Source of the DNA: an uncultured Atopobiaceae bacterium
GTDB taxonomy: Bacteria > Actinomycetota > Coriobacteriia > Coriobacteriales > Atopobiaceae
Assembly (NCBI GenBank): GCA_947303905.1
Contig: CAMYZR010000055.1
Span: 1-7,627 of the forward strand
Reading direction: 5' to 3'
DNA: 7,627 bases
The position numbers were made by a program, and so were the translations under genes. Shown here piece by piece: positions 1-6,786 of this stretch. The stretch's first letter is position 1. Every line of letters begins with the position of its first letter. The notes under the pieces were generated by a model, which did no database searches, was not told the DNA's origin, and saw only the letters and a program-made list of their open reading frames with translations.

Positions 1-1222
1 GGATGTCGTGCTTGTCGCCCATGTCGCTGGCCGAGCAGAGCCACACGTGCTCGTCCTCGTCAGCCACCTTCTGCTGGCAGGCGCGGATGGTCACGTAGTC
101 ATTCGGACCGAGCCCCATCCAGTCACCGAAGCCCGGAATTTGGACCACCAGGAAGGGCAGGTCAGGACGTTGCCAGGCCTCGCGCCAGTCCGCGATGACG
201 GTGCGCAGGGCCTCCTCGTGGCGCCACTGGGTTCCGTCGATCTCGTCGTCGCTCTCGCCCTGGTACCACAGCACGCCACGCGCAGTAAACCCTGCTATGG
301 GCAGCACCATGTACATGTAGAGCGCACCCGGTGCCTCCTTGGTGGGGGTCATCATGCCGGGGTGGACCTGTGGTTTGCCTTCGGTGCCAGCCTGCGCGTC
401 ACCGATCTCGAGCCCGCCCACGTCCGCAGGGCCGGAGGCCCTCTCCGTCTCGGCTGCCATGAAGGCCTTGACTTCGTCTTCGGTCGGCGTCCTCGGCAGG
501 AAGAACTCGTTCCATGCGGGCCAGGTGGCGTAGCCCTTGTCGTTCTTGGCGGCATTGACGCGCCCGTTTGCAAGAAGCTCCTCGTAGGGGAGCCCCTGGA
601 GCTTCGCGTCGAAGGCTGCCGCAAGCTCGGGCTGCACGGCGCGCGCGTGCTCGGGCGTCATCCAGGCAGCGGAGGTGGTGCCGCCGTAGTTGCACCCCAC
701 GATGCCCACGGGCACGTCGAGAACCATCTCGAGGCCGCGCGCCATGTAGTAGCCCACGGCCGAGAAGTAGTCCAGGTCCTCGGGGGTAGCCTTGCGCCAA
801 ATGCCCACCTTGGAGTAGTCAAAGTCCTCCGTCTGTCCCGGATAGGAGCACTTGGGCTGGTCGTAGAAGCGGATGCGCGGGTTGGCGCAGGTGGGACGGT
901 ACTCCTCGGCCTCCTTGTCGTAGCGCATCCAGAACTCCATGTTGGACTGGCCGCCCGCGATGAAGACCTCGCCCACGGCCACGTCGGCGAGGGTGGTGTG
1001 GTCGTCTCCGGAGACTACCTCGAGCGTCTCGGCATCGGAAGCGATAAGCGGCGCAAGCTCGCAGCGCCAGTTGCCATCCGTTTTGGCCGCGCAGGAGGCA
1101 GCCTGTCCCTGAATGCGTACTTCAACAGAGGCGTTAGGTTCAGCAGTACCCCACACGCTCACAGGCAACTCACGCTGCAGGACCATTCCGTTGGCAAAGA
1201 TGGGAGCAAGTGAGAGGCTCAT
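1..1222 (-). CDS. Sialate O-acetylesterase-like SGNH esterase, cytoplasmic (3' end beyond window)
   Basis: This is a carbohydrate O-acetylesterase of the SASA/SGNH-hydrolase family, which removes acetyl groups from sugars such as sialic acids or acetylated plant glycans. 407 residues are visible. The N-terminus LAPIFANGMVLQR matches the family's usual opening. The nucleophile block GQSNME is at residues 91-96, with Ser93 the expected nucleophile. GCNYGGT (176-182) fits the oxyanion block, and WYQGESD (319-325) is a family hallmark. The reading ends in SDMGDKHDI, just where the family's D-x-H-P catalytic motif is expected, so the catalytic His and the C-terminus lie outside the window. No signal peptide is present, which suggests action on imported sugars. 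The start is supported by GGAAGGAA a few bases upstream (about 1228-1235). The gene lies 150 bases downstream of the GH1 gene on the same strand, probably co-transcribed. Family assignment is firm; the true substrate is unknown. Confidence 0.9.
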   Translation of the reverse strand, partial: MSLSLAPIFANGMVLQRELPVSVWGTAEPNASVEVRIQGQAASCAAKTDGNWRCELAPLIASDAETLEVVSGDDHTTLADVAVGEVFIAGGQSNMEFWMRYDKEAEEYRPTCANPRIRFYDQPKCSYPGQTEDFDYSKVGIWRKATPEDLDYFSAVGYYMARGLEMVLDVPVGIVGCNYGGTTSAAWMTPEHARAVQPELAAAFDAKLQGLPYEELLANGRVNAAKNDKGYATWPAWNEFFLPRTPTEDEVKAFMAAETERASGPADVGGLEIGDAQAGTEGKPQVHPGMMTPTKEAPGALYMYMVLPIAGFTARGVLWYQGESDDEIDGTQWRHEEALRTVIADWREAWQRPDLPFLVVQIPGFGDWMGLGPNDYVTIRACQQKVADEDEHVWLCSASDMGDKHDI

Positions 1223-1270
1223 GGGTGTTCCTTCCGACGCTCTCGAGTATCCAAGGTCATGATACTTAAT

Positions 1271-1317
1271 GACTGCGCTATGGGCGGGAGCATTCTTGCC
1301 CGAGCCTTTACGCAGTC
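1271..1317 (-). other. Two-tier inverted repeat in the GH1-esterase intergenic spacer
   Basis: GACTGCG (1271-1277) and CGCAGTC (1311-1317) form a perfect 7-bp stem. Inside it GGGC (1282-1285) can pair with GCCC (1298-1301), and on the minus strand GGC/GCC plus GGG/CCC stack with a two-base bulge. The element lies between the GH1 stop and the esterase ribosome binding site. No T-run follows on either strand, so it is not a classical terminator. It may be an mRNA processing, stability or partial-attenuation structure. It could also be chance in GC-rich DNA. Confidence 0.4.
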
Positions 1318-1372
1318 GGGGCTTGCGCGACAGTTTGATCCAGAAGTGGCTGTGGAGTATCTTCCACGAGAG

Positions 1373-2734
1373 CTATGAATCCTGCGCCTTGGCAATGATG
1401 TCGCGGTACGCGTAGAAGCTGTCTTTGGGCACGCGGCGGCACTCCTTCTCGTCGAAGTCCGTACGGTCGACGAACACGAGGCCATAGCGCTTGTTGAAGC
1501 CGTCCGAGCTGGAGAGCAGGTCCACAAAGCTCCAGTGCTGGTAGCCCACGAGGTCGATGCCGTCCTCAAGGGCGAGTGCCATCTCGCGCACGTGGTCACG
1601 CAGGTAATCGACGCGCTTGGGGTCGTGCACCTGACCATCCTCGCTTATCTCCTCGCGCTCGCTCCAGCCGTTTTCGCAGATCATGATGGGCTTGCGGAAG
1701 CGTGCCCAGCACTCGTGGAGCGCGATGTGCAGGCCGCTGGGGTCATAGCTCCAGCCCCACTCGGTGTACTCGAGGTAGGGGTTGCGGGCACCCATCGCCG
1801 TGCCCATGTTGAGAACGCTCCCTGACCCCGCAACGCTTACCACGTTGGTCTGATACCAGTTCACTCCCAAGAAATCGCAGGTACCAGTCTTGAGTATCTC
1901 GTTATCGCCAAGCTCTTGCACGGGCATGGTATCTGCTGAATCCCACTTGTTGAGCAGCCACTTTGGGAAGGTGCCGTAGACGTAGGTCTCCATGGGAGCG
2001 TAGGCAACCTCCTCCTCGATGTCGTAGGCGGCTCGCACGTCCTCCGGGGCGCAGGTCATGGGGTAGAGCGTGGGATACGACACGTCAGGGCCGATCTTGG
2101 CATCGGGGCACATCTCGTGGCAGGCGATCACGGCACGTGCGTTGGCGAGGTACATGTGATAGTTGGCTTGAACGGCCTTGCGCGCAAGCTCAGGGTCATC
2201 ATCCGAAAGCCCCAGCATAGACGTGGCAAAGCACATCACGCTCTGCTCGTTGATGGTGATCCACCAGTTAACAAGGTGACCAAAGCGCTCGAAGCACACG
2301 CGGCAGTAACGTTCGAAGGCATCCACGGCCTGGCGGTCCACGAAACCCTCGTAGCGCTCCACCAGTGCCCAGGGGATGTCAAAGTGCAGGAGCGTGACCA
2401 CGGGCTCGATGTCCGCCTCGTCCAGCAGTTCGAGCAAACGCCGGTAGTAGGCCACGCCCTCTTCGTTTACGGGACCATCGCCATCAGGGATGACGCGGCT
2501 CCAACAGATGGAGAAGCGATACGACGTCAAGCCCAGCTCGCGCATGAGGGCAACGTCCTCCTCGAGGTGATGGTAGCCGTCGGCCGCTACGCTTGCGTCA
2601 GCTTGGTTGGCTGCGCGCAATCGGCAACGCTCGTCTGCCGTGTTCCAGCCCTTGCCGCTCTCGCGCTGTGCACCCTCATACTGGAACGCGCTCGTCGCGG
2701 CGCCCCACAGAAAGCTTTTGGGAAATGCTGGCAT
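1373..2734 (-). CDS. Glycoside hydrolase family 1, probable 6-phospho-beta-glucosidase
   Basis: A 453-residue cytoplasmic GH1 (beta/alpha)8 retaining glycosidase, of normal length for the family. The opening FPKSFLWGAATSAFQYEGA (residues 4-22) is the GH1 N-terminal signature. WWITINEQ (157-164) carries the acid/base Glu163, although the family usually has NEP rather than NEQ. MICENG (351-356) carries the nucleophile Glu354. The C-terminal loop SSSDGFNKRYG (408-418) has Ser, Lys and Tyr where phosphate-binding GH1 enzymes have S-x-K-x-Y; plain beta-glucosidases have a Glu/Trp here. A 6-phospho-glycoside delivered by a PTS is therefore the likely substrate, and 6-phospho-galactoside is not excluded. 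The start at 2734 is chosen because AGAAGGAG (2744-2751) lies 9 bases upstream and the signature begins at once; an in-frame ATG at 2830 lies inside the operator and adds 32 unrelated residues. Divergent from the RpiR regulator. Confidence 0.92.
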   Translation of the reverse strand: MPAFPKSFLWGAATSAFQYEGAQRESGKGWNTADERCRLRAANQADASVAADGYHHLEEDVALMRELGLTSYRFSICWSRVIPDGDGPVNEEGVAYYRRLLELLDEADIEPVVTLLHFDIPWALVERYEGFVDRQAVDAFERYCRVCFERFGHLVNWWITINEQSVMCFATSMLGLSDDDPELARKAVQANYHMYLANARAVIACHEMCPDAKIGPDVSYPTLYPMTCAPEDVRAAYDIEEEVAYAPMETYVYGTFPKWLLNKWDSADTMPVQELGDNEILKTGTCDFLGVNWYQTNVVSVAGSGSVLNMGTAMGARNPYLEYTEWGWSYDPSGLHIALHECWARFRKPIMICENGWSEREEISEDGQVHDPKRVDYLRDHVREMALALEDGIDLVGYQHWSFVDLLSSSDGFNKRYGLVFVDRTDFDEKECRRVPKDSFYAYRDIIAKAQDS

Positions 2735-2803
2735 CTTGGGATTCTCCTTCTTGCCGATCAAAACCGACCTCTTATTACGGTACGACACTATCTGGCGTTG
2801 ACG

Positions 2804-2842
2804 CGTTGCCTTTAATCGCACCCGTTGCATGAACCTGCAACG
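2804..2842 (-). promoter_or_regulatory. Composite operator, copy A, facing the GH1 gene
   Basis: Read on the minus strand, CGTTGCA and TGCAACG (2823-2842 together) form a 7-bp inverted repeat with a 6-base centre. A third half-site, GGCAACG (2804-2810), starts 19 bp after the right arm. Copy B at 3793-3831 has the same layout and 18 of 20 identical bases in the core. TTGCAG within the left arm, with a weak GATTAA 17 bases later (2812-2817 on the plus strand), could serve as -35 and -10 boxes, so a bound protein would cover the promoter. It lies about 90 bases before the GH1 start codon and 124 before the rpiR start. The adjacent RpiR-type regulator is the obvious candidate ligand, by inference. 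Confidence 0.75.
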
Positions 2843-2895
2843 CTGTTGTTTGGTGTCAGGTCTACCGAGCCGTAGGGGCCTTAAGGCTATCGCAG

Positions 2896-2928
2896 TTGTA
2901 GCATTCGCATTATGCGCTGCTAGAATGC
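2896..2928 (+). promoter_or_regulatory. Possible rpiR promoter with overlapping palindromes
   Basis: TTGTAG (2896-2901) and TAGAAT (2921-2926) resemble -35 and -10 boxes but are separated by a long 19-base spacer. The interval contains the odd palindrome CGCATtATGCG (2906-2916) and the outer inverted repeat GCATTC (2901-2906) with GAATGC (2923-2928). A regulator bound here could block rpiR transcription, perhaps autoregulation. This sequence is unlike the GTTGCA operator, so a different protein may be involved. Weak prediction. Confidence 0.35.
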
Positions 2929-2965
2929 GGTGTCAGACTGAGCGACCGCAATCGAGGATATCGTC

Positions 2966-3757
2966 ATGAAGTCACTGAATGACATGATTGCCTACCACGA
3001 TACCGAGATCGAGCATGACACCCGCTATGAAGTGGTCTCGTACCTGCTTGCGCATCTGCGTGAGCTCGATAGTCTTTCGCTTTCCGAGGTGGCGCGTGCG
3101 ACCTATGTCTCGAAGTCGACGGTATCGCGCGTGGTAAGGCGATTTGGGTTTGATAGCTACGATGAGTTTTTGGCCGTGGTACGCAGGCTCGTCAAGCAGG
3201 ATCCCTCTGTTACGCTGCGCATTACTCCAGACGAGCTGGCGGCACTCAAAACCGATGTCGATGACTTCATCGGACTCTACCTTGACGGCGTGTGCGCGGC
3301 GCTGCAGGACCTTAAGAAGACCGTAGACAACGAGACGGTCGATTGGCTCATTGGCCAGGTGATGACCCACGAAACCGCATTCTTTGGCACTGACCAGCCT
3401 TTGATGATTGCACGCGATGCGCAGGTTGCCTTCCTCGCTGCGGGACATCTCGTACATGTCGGCGAAACCGAGGCAAAGCGTCATCAAATCGCGGAGGAGT
3501 TGCCTGACGGAGCATTTGCTGTCGTCCTCACCAATTACGGGCGCTATATCGAGGATAACCGTGAGATGCTCGAAGGGCTGCGAAGCCGTGGGGTAAAGCT
3601 CTGCCTTGTGACACTCTGCTACGATGGGCCTGCCTGCCTGCTGTTCGATCGGGTAATCAGACTCTCGGCGCATGGCTTCTCGGGCGTTGGGTCATTTTCC
3701 ATGAAAGCCTTCTTCAAGATTGTGATTCGTCGGCTCTTGGTTGCTGGGCGCGCCTAG
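2966..3757 (+). CDS. MurR/RpiR-family transcriptional regulator (HTH plus degenerate SIS domain)
   Basis: A 263-residue DNA-binding regulator of the RpiR type, in which an N-terminal HTH binds DNA and a C-terminal SIS fold senses a phosphosugar. The HTH is clear at residues 38-62 (LSEVARATYVSKSTVSRVVRRFG), followed by YDEFLAVVRRL, typical of HTH_6 proteins. The SIS region covers roughly 120-240, but the usual glycine/serine-rich phosphate loops are altered: FFGTDQPLM (139-147) stands where G-x-G-x-S is expected, and VLTNYGRY (187-194) replaces the second S-x-S-G-type loop. Ligand binding may therefore differ from canonical members. GAGGA at 2954-2958, 7 bases before the ATG, supports the start. 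Codons are less GC-biased than in the neighbouring esterase gene. It is flanked on both sides by the paired operator, so it probably controls both the GH1 transcription unit and the exported esterase. Confidence 0.9.
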   Translation: MKSLNDMIAYHDTEIEHDTRYEVVSYLLAHLRELDSLSLSEVARATYVSKSTVSRVVRRFGFDSYDEFLAVVRRLVKQDPSVTLRITPDELAALKTDVDDFIGLYLDGVCAALQDLKKTVDNETVDWLIGQVMTHETAFFGTDQPLMIARDAQVAFLAAGHLVHVGETEAKRHQIAEELPDGAFAVVLTNYGRYIEDNREMLEGLRSRGVKLCLVTLCYDGPACLLFDRVIRLSAHGFSGVGSFSMKAFFKIVIRRLLVAGRA

Positions 3758-3787
3758 AGGCAATACATCCTTCGAGGCACATTGACT

Positions 3788-3831
3788 CCCGCCGTTGCAG
3801 GTTTCTGCAACGGCGGGCCTATATTGCAACA
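3788..3831 (+). promoter_or_regulatory. Composite operator, copy B, within a 12-bp perfect inverted repeat
   Basis: CCCGCCGTTGCA (3788-3799) and TGCAACGGCGGG (3806-3817) are perfect 12-bp arms around GGTTTC. The core CGTTGCA-N6-TGCAACG (3793-3812) matches copy A, and a further half-site TGCAACA (3825-3831) lies 19 bp beyond the right arm, as in copy A. TTGCAG (3795-3800) and TATATT (3820-3825) could be -35 and -10 boxes, although the spacer is 19 bases. The palindrome begins 30 bases after the rpiR stop. As RNA it would make a strong hairpin, but no U-run follows, so the operator role is preferred over terminator. It faces the exported esterase gene. Confidence 0.75.
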
Positions 3832-3840
3832 TCAATTGAA

Positions 3841-3866
3841 TGTCTTTCGCGATAGGCTTAAAGACA
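3841..3866. repeat. 7-bp inverted repeat upstream of the esterase lipoprotein gene
   Basis: TGTCTTT (3841-3847) and AAAGACA (3860-3866) are perfect reverse complements separated by 12 bases. The repeat lies between operator copy B and the esterase gene. It could be a second regulator site or a leader hairpin. It matches no motif elsewhere in the window that I could find. Confidence 0.4.
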
Positions 3867-3941
3867 GCGGAATGAAGTTCGGCTAACTTGGCACAAATTA
3901 ATAGTGAATGCCATAGATAACGATATAGATTAGCCGTTAAG

Positions 3942-3962
3942 TACCATCTATATTTGATGGTA
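3942..3962 (+). repeat. 7-bp inverted repeat just upstream of the esterase lipoprotein start
   Basis: TACCATC (3942-3948) and GATGGTA (3956-3962) are perfect arms around an A/T-only seven-base loop. In RNA this is a compact hairpin in the 5' leader, ending 37 bases before the ATG at 4000. A TATAGA box at 3924-3929 just upstream could be a -10 element, which would put the palindrome near the transcription start and make it a plausible operator. Function not known. Confidence 0.4.
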
Positions 3963-3999
3963 AGGATACGTGCAAACACACGGGAAGAGGGGGAGTATC

Positions 4000-5736
4000 A
4001 TGGCAGGACGCATCAACATCACTAGGAGGAGCTTCATGGCGGGACTGGGCTTTGTGTCTGTGGCCGCGCTTGCGGCATGCGGCGGCAACGGTGGTGGTGC
4101 CGCGCCTGCAGCTGATGCACCTGCGAACGAGCCCTTCGACAAGCTGCTCGAGGTTGACGGCAACTTTGCCTACAACGCGCTGGAGGACGGCGTGGAGTAC
4201 CACTTCTCCAACGTGCTCTCCCCGGCGTACTACGTGTTTGGTGGCGCGCTCGACGCTGACGGCGCGGCTGAGCTGGTCGGCCAGCTGGGTCTTGCGCAGA
4301 GCATCGAGACCTACGTGGGCTCAGTCGTCGTGGTGAACCCTGCAGACGGCAAGGCCTATACCGCCGCAGACGCCGACAAGTTCGTGGAGCTTGCCGCTGC
4401 GGCAGGCCCGGCCAACAACGTCAAGGTCATCGGCGTGGACGAGGGTGCCGACTTCGTGCTCGGCGACCTCGCCCCCAAGCTGTACTTCGCGGCGGGCGTC
4501 TTCACCTACGGCGGCACCGAGGCCGACGCCGCTGGCGTGCCTTTCGTGCCCGCGTACCTTTGCAACGCCCCGCAGGCCGCCGTGGACGCGATCATCGCCG
4601 CCAACGGTGCCGCCGAGGTGGGGGAGGGTGTCTACGAGAACGCCGATGACCCGCTGAAGCGCGTGGTTGTGGCCTCCGATGCCGATCTGCCGACCGCCGC
4701 TGCCAACGCTTGGGATCAGGTCTTCTCCAAGAACTACCGTCAGCACAACGAGATTACCGAGTTCTACATGGCAAGCGTCGCTGACTTCACCGACCCCTAC
4801 CCGCTGTACTCCATCCCCGACTTCACGCAGTTCGACTATGTGGAGAACTACAATGCCGCAGTCGATGGCCTCGAGGGCGAGTACACCTGGTTCGAGTACG
4901 TTCCCACGCGCTTGGCCGATGCGGCCGAGGGCAGCGTGCCCTGCATCGTCACACTCCACGGCAACCTCAACGATACCCGCGTGCAGGCCGAGTCGAGTGG
5001 CTGGCTCGAGCTTGCCTGTACCGAGGACCTCATCGTGCTGGCCCCCGAGTGGCAGGACGTGGTCTACGAGTCCGGATCCGACGAGCCCCAGCCCAACTTC
5101 TTCGGCTGCGACGGCCTGCAGAACGACCGCATCGTCACCTGGCTCGACGCGATGTTTGCAAAGTATCCGCAGATCGACACGAATCGCGTGTACGTGACCG
5201 GCCTCTCCGCGGGATCCTCCGCCTCCGAGCTCTACGGCGTCAAGTATGCGGACACCTTTGCGGCTGTGGGTGGCGTCTCTGGCCCCGGCATCGACAAGGA
5301 GGAGATCGCCGAGCTCGCCAAGAACTGGGACGGCCCCACGGTGCCCTTCACCTACCTCTGCGGTGACCACGACTTCTTTGGCATGATTCCCGTGGACGGC
5401 TCCAGCCAGAACTCCTTCCCCGTGGCCGAGGACGGCACGAGGATTCAGAGCGTCGACCCGCGCGTGCCCATCTTCCCGCTGCTCCAGGCCTACATGAAGG
5501 TCAACGGCCTCGACGTGCCTGAGGACATGGACATGAGTGCCAACGAGTGGTACGGCATCAAGTTCGACGAGACCAACGACATCATGCTCGGCGAGAAGAG
5601 TGCCCAGGAGAACGTGCTCAACGGTGCCGACGGCCATCCGATCATGAAGCTCGTGGCCATCAAGGACCAGGCACACTGGAACTGGAAGCCTGAGGCCGCC
5701 TACCTCTGGGAGTTCTTCAAGGGCTTCAGCCGCTAG
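4000..5736 (+). CDS. Exported Tat lipoprotein with C-terminal alpha/beta-hydrolase esterase domain
   Basis: A 578-residue surface lipoprotein. The N-terminus ITRRSFMAG has the twin-arginine motif (Arg9-Arg10), followed by a hydrophobic stretch and the lipobox LAAC with Cys27, then a Gly/Ala/Pro linker. Residues about 45-270 form an Ala/Asp-rich domain I do not recognise. Residues 295-578 look like the PHB-depolymerase/feruloyl-esterase-like alpha/beta hydrolases: oxyanion stretch VTLHGNLND (317-325), nucleophile elbow GLSAG (401-405, Ser403), a probable acid in CGDHD (Asp456 or Asp458), and catalytic His559 in QAHWNW. It probably cleaves ester decorations from glycans or glycosides at the cell surface. 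The ATG at 4000 is preferred because AGAGGGGGAG lies just upstream and gives a normal Tat n-region; a GTG at 3970 adds ten residues and remains possible. It follows operator copy B and ends at a strong terminator. Codons are strongly GC-biased. The substrate is unknown. Confidence 0.88.
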   Translation: MAGRINITRRSFMAGLGFVSVAALAACGGNGGGAAPAADAPANEPFDKLLEVDGNFAYNALEDGVEYHFSNVLSPAYYVFGGALDADGAAELVGQLGLAQSIETYVGSVVVVNPADGKAYTAADADKFVELAAAAGPANNVKVIGVDEGADFVLGDLAPKLYFAAGVFTYGGTEADAAGVPFVPAYLCNAPQAAVDAIIAANGAAEVGEGVYENADDPLKRVVVASDADLPTAAANAWDQVFSKNYRQHNEITEFYMASVADFTDPYPLYSIPDFTQFDYVENYNAAVDGLEGEYTWFEYVPTRLADAAEGSVPCIVTLHGNLNDTRVQAESSGWLELACTEDLIVLAPEWQDVVYESGSDEPQPNFFGCDGLQNDRIVTWLDAMFAKYPQIDTNRVYVTGLSAGSSASELYGVKYADTFAAVGGVSGPGIDKEEIAELAKNWDGPTVPFTYLCGDHDFFGMIPVDGSSQNSFPVAEDGTRIQSVDPRVPIFPLLQAYMKVNGLDVPEDMDMSANEWYGIKFDETNDIMLGEKSAQENVLNGADGHPIMKLVAIKDQAHWNWKPEAAYLWEFFKGFSR

Positions 5737-5769
5737 GCATTATCGCGAACGTCATCTGCTCTCTCCCTT

Positions 5770-5799
5770 CCGCCCCAGACTAGCGTCCGGGGCGGTTTT
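5770..5799 (+). terminator. Intrinsic terminator of the esterase lipoprotein gene
   Basis: CCGCCCC (5770-5776) pairs perfectly with GGGGCGG (5789-5795), an inner GAC/GTC pair extends the stem, and TTTT (5796-5799) follows. It begins 33 bases after the stop codon. No T-run is present on the other side, so it is not expected to stop transcripts coming from araC. Confidence 0.92.
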
Positions 5800-5841
5800 C
5801 AGCCGTTGGGTAAAGGTTGGTGGAGGCACGCGATGCTCGTG

Positions 5842-6765
5842 TCAGCGTCCTATCTCACGCGCAGCGTAGGTGCGGTAGGCTGCGGGTGTGATGTGAAAAA
5901 CCTTCCTGAAAATGCGATTGAAATGGCTGTAGCTCTCATAGCCCACAGCGAGCGAAACGTCCTGCGTGGAAAGGTCAGTGGTGACCAGCAGCTCTCGGGC
6001 ACGTCGGAGGCGAGCTGCCACGATGAGCTCGCGTGCCCGCACGCCACAACGCCGGTGCACGAGCTGCGAGAAGTACGTCTCGCTAAAGCCAAAGTGCGCT
6101 GCTAGCGACGCCACGCTCACGGTGGCACAACGCTCGCGCAGGTATGCGACAACCTCCATCATGCGCTGGTCGAGACCGTAGAAGCTGTAGGTGTCGATCT
6201 CGGTGAGCTGGGATAGCAGCAGGAGCACCCGTGCCTTTACGGAGAAGCTGGCCGTATTGCCCGCGTGGGCGTACTCCTTGAGCAGCGTGCGAAAAGATCG
6301 GTAGAGGATGCGGCCGTATGTGTCGGAAAGCACCAGGTAGTCGTCAGCCTCCTCGCTTCGCATGGCATGTGCGACCGCAGTGTCCTGGGAGAGGAACTCC
6401 GCGAAGACTCCCGAGGCAAAGAGTGTTGGCCTCAGGCAGAGCACGACGACGATTGCCTCTGGATCGGTTGCAACGAGCTTATGGCGGCATGCGGGCGGAG
6501 CGAGCAAGAGACTGTCGGGCAGCAGATGCACCTCCTGCGCGCCAATCCGGGCAACTACATGGCCCTCGACCACATAGGTGAGCTCGTGGAAGGGCCGCGG
6601 ACCGTAGGGCGTGTCTCGCACCATCTTGTGCGCCACCATAAAGACCTCATCTGGCGGAAGCTCCGCAAAGCTACTGATCACAAGCTCGTCAAAGAGCGCA
6701 TCGTCCTGTGCAACCTGATTGAAGCGTTCAAAGTGGGGAAGCTCCGCATGAGAAATCGTTGCCAT
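5842..6765 (-). CDS. AraC-family transcriptional regulator with N-terminal cupin domain
   Basis: A 307-residue regulator. The sensor half has a cupin-type beta-barrel pattern at about residues 55-95 (RPFHELTYVVEGHVVARI and then LLPDSLLLAPP), as in AraC/RhaS-like sugar regulators. The C-terminal DNA-binding part has the two expected helix-turn-helix units: VSVASLAAHFGFSETYFSQLV (217-237 region) and LSTQDVSLAVGYESYSHFNRIF (265-286 region), ending in the conserved ITPAAYR (292-298). The length is typical. TAAGG upstream of the ATG (6772-6776 region) supports the start. It is convergent with the esterase lipoprotein gene and divergent from the PTS IIB gene, with 126 bases between the two starts. 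AraC proteins in this arrangement usually activate the divergent genes when a sugar binds. The IIB gene and rhaB further along make a rhamnose- or glycoside-responsive activator plausible, but the inducer cannot be read from the sequence. Confidence 0.93.
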   Translation of the reverse strand: MATISHAELPHFERFNQVAQDDALFDELVISSFAELPPDEVFMVAHKMVRDTPYGPRPFHELTYVVEGHVVARIGAQEVHLLPDSLLLAPPACRHKLVATDPEAIVVVLCLRPTLFASGVFAEFLSQDTAVAHAMRSEEADDYLVLSDTYGRILYRSFRTLLKEYAHAGNTASFSVKARVLLLLSQLTEIDTYSFYGLDQRMMEVVAYLRERCATVSVASLAAHFGFSETYFSQLVHRRCGVRARELIVAARLRRARELLVTTDLSTQDVSLAVGYESYSHFNRIFRKVFHITPAAYRTYAAREIGR

Positions 6766-6786
6766 GAGATACCTTAGAAAATCACC

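Noticed and set aside
8..1213. Long plus-strand open frame of 401 codons
   Set aside because: It is the antisense shadow of the SGNH esterase gene. The translated sequence has no family motif, whereas the minus strand shows the full GQSNME and WYQGES set. High third-position GC creates such open frames.
2117..2815. Plus-strand frame of 232 codons opposite the GH1 gene
   Set aside because: Antisense to clear GH1 motifs, with no recognisable domain.
2735..2830. N-terminal extension of the GH1 gene from an ATG at 2830
   Set aside because: The extra 32 residues do not resemble GH1, the start lies inside operator copy A, and a strong ribosome binding site sits 9 bases before the ATG at 2734.
2972..3673. 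Minus-strand frame of 233 codons opposite rpiR
   Set aside because: Antisense to a well-supported HTH regulator, with no domain or ribosome binding site of note.
3788..3817. Hairpin after rpiR read as an intrinsic terminator
   Set aside because: The stem is strong but no T-run follows on either strand, and the same core is found before the GH1 gene, where a terminator makes no sense.
3692..3979. Minus-strand frame of 95 codons spanning the rpiR-esterase gap
   Set aside because: It runs across the 3' end of rpiR and through all three inverted repeats, including the operator. Its composition is not protein-like for this genome.
3970..3999. GTG start for the exported lipoprotein ten codons upstream
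   Set aside because: AAGGA precedes it, so it is possible, but the ATG at 4000 has the richer purine tract and a more usual distance to the twin arginines.
4321..5676. Long minus-strand open frame of 451 codons
   Set aside because: It lies wholly antisense to the exported esterase domain and is a His/Val/Gly/Leu-rich, motif-free translation typical of an antisense frame in GC-rich coding DNA.
6265..6777. Plus-strand frame of 170 codons opposite araC
   Set aside because: Shadow of the AraC-family gene; no motif in its translation.
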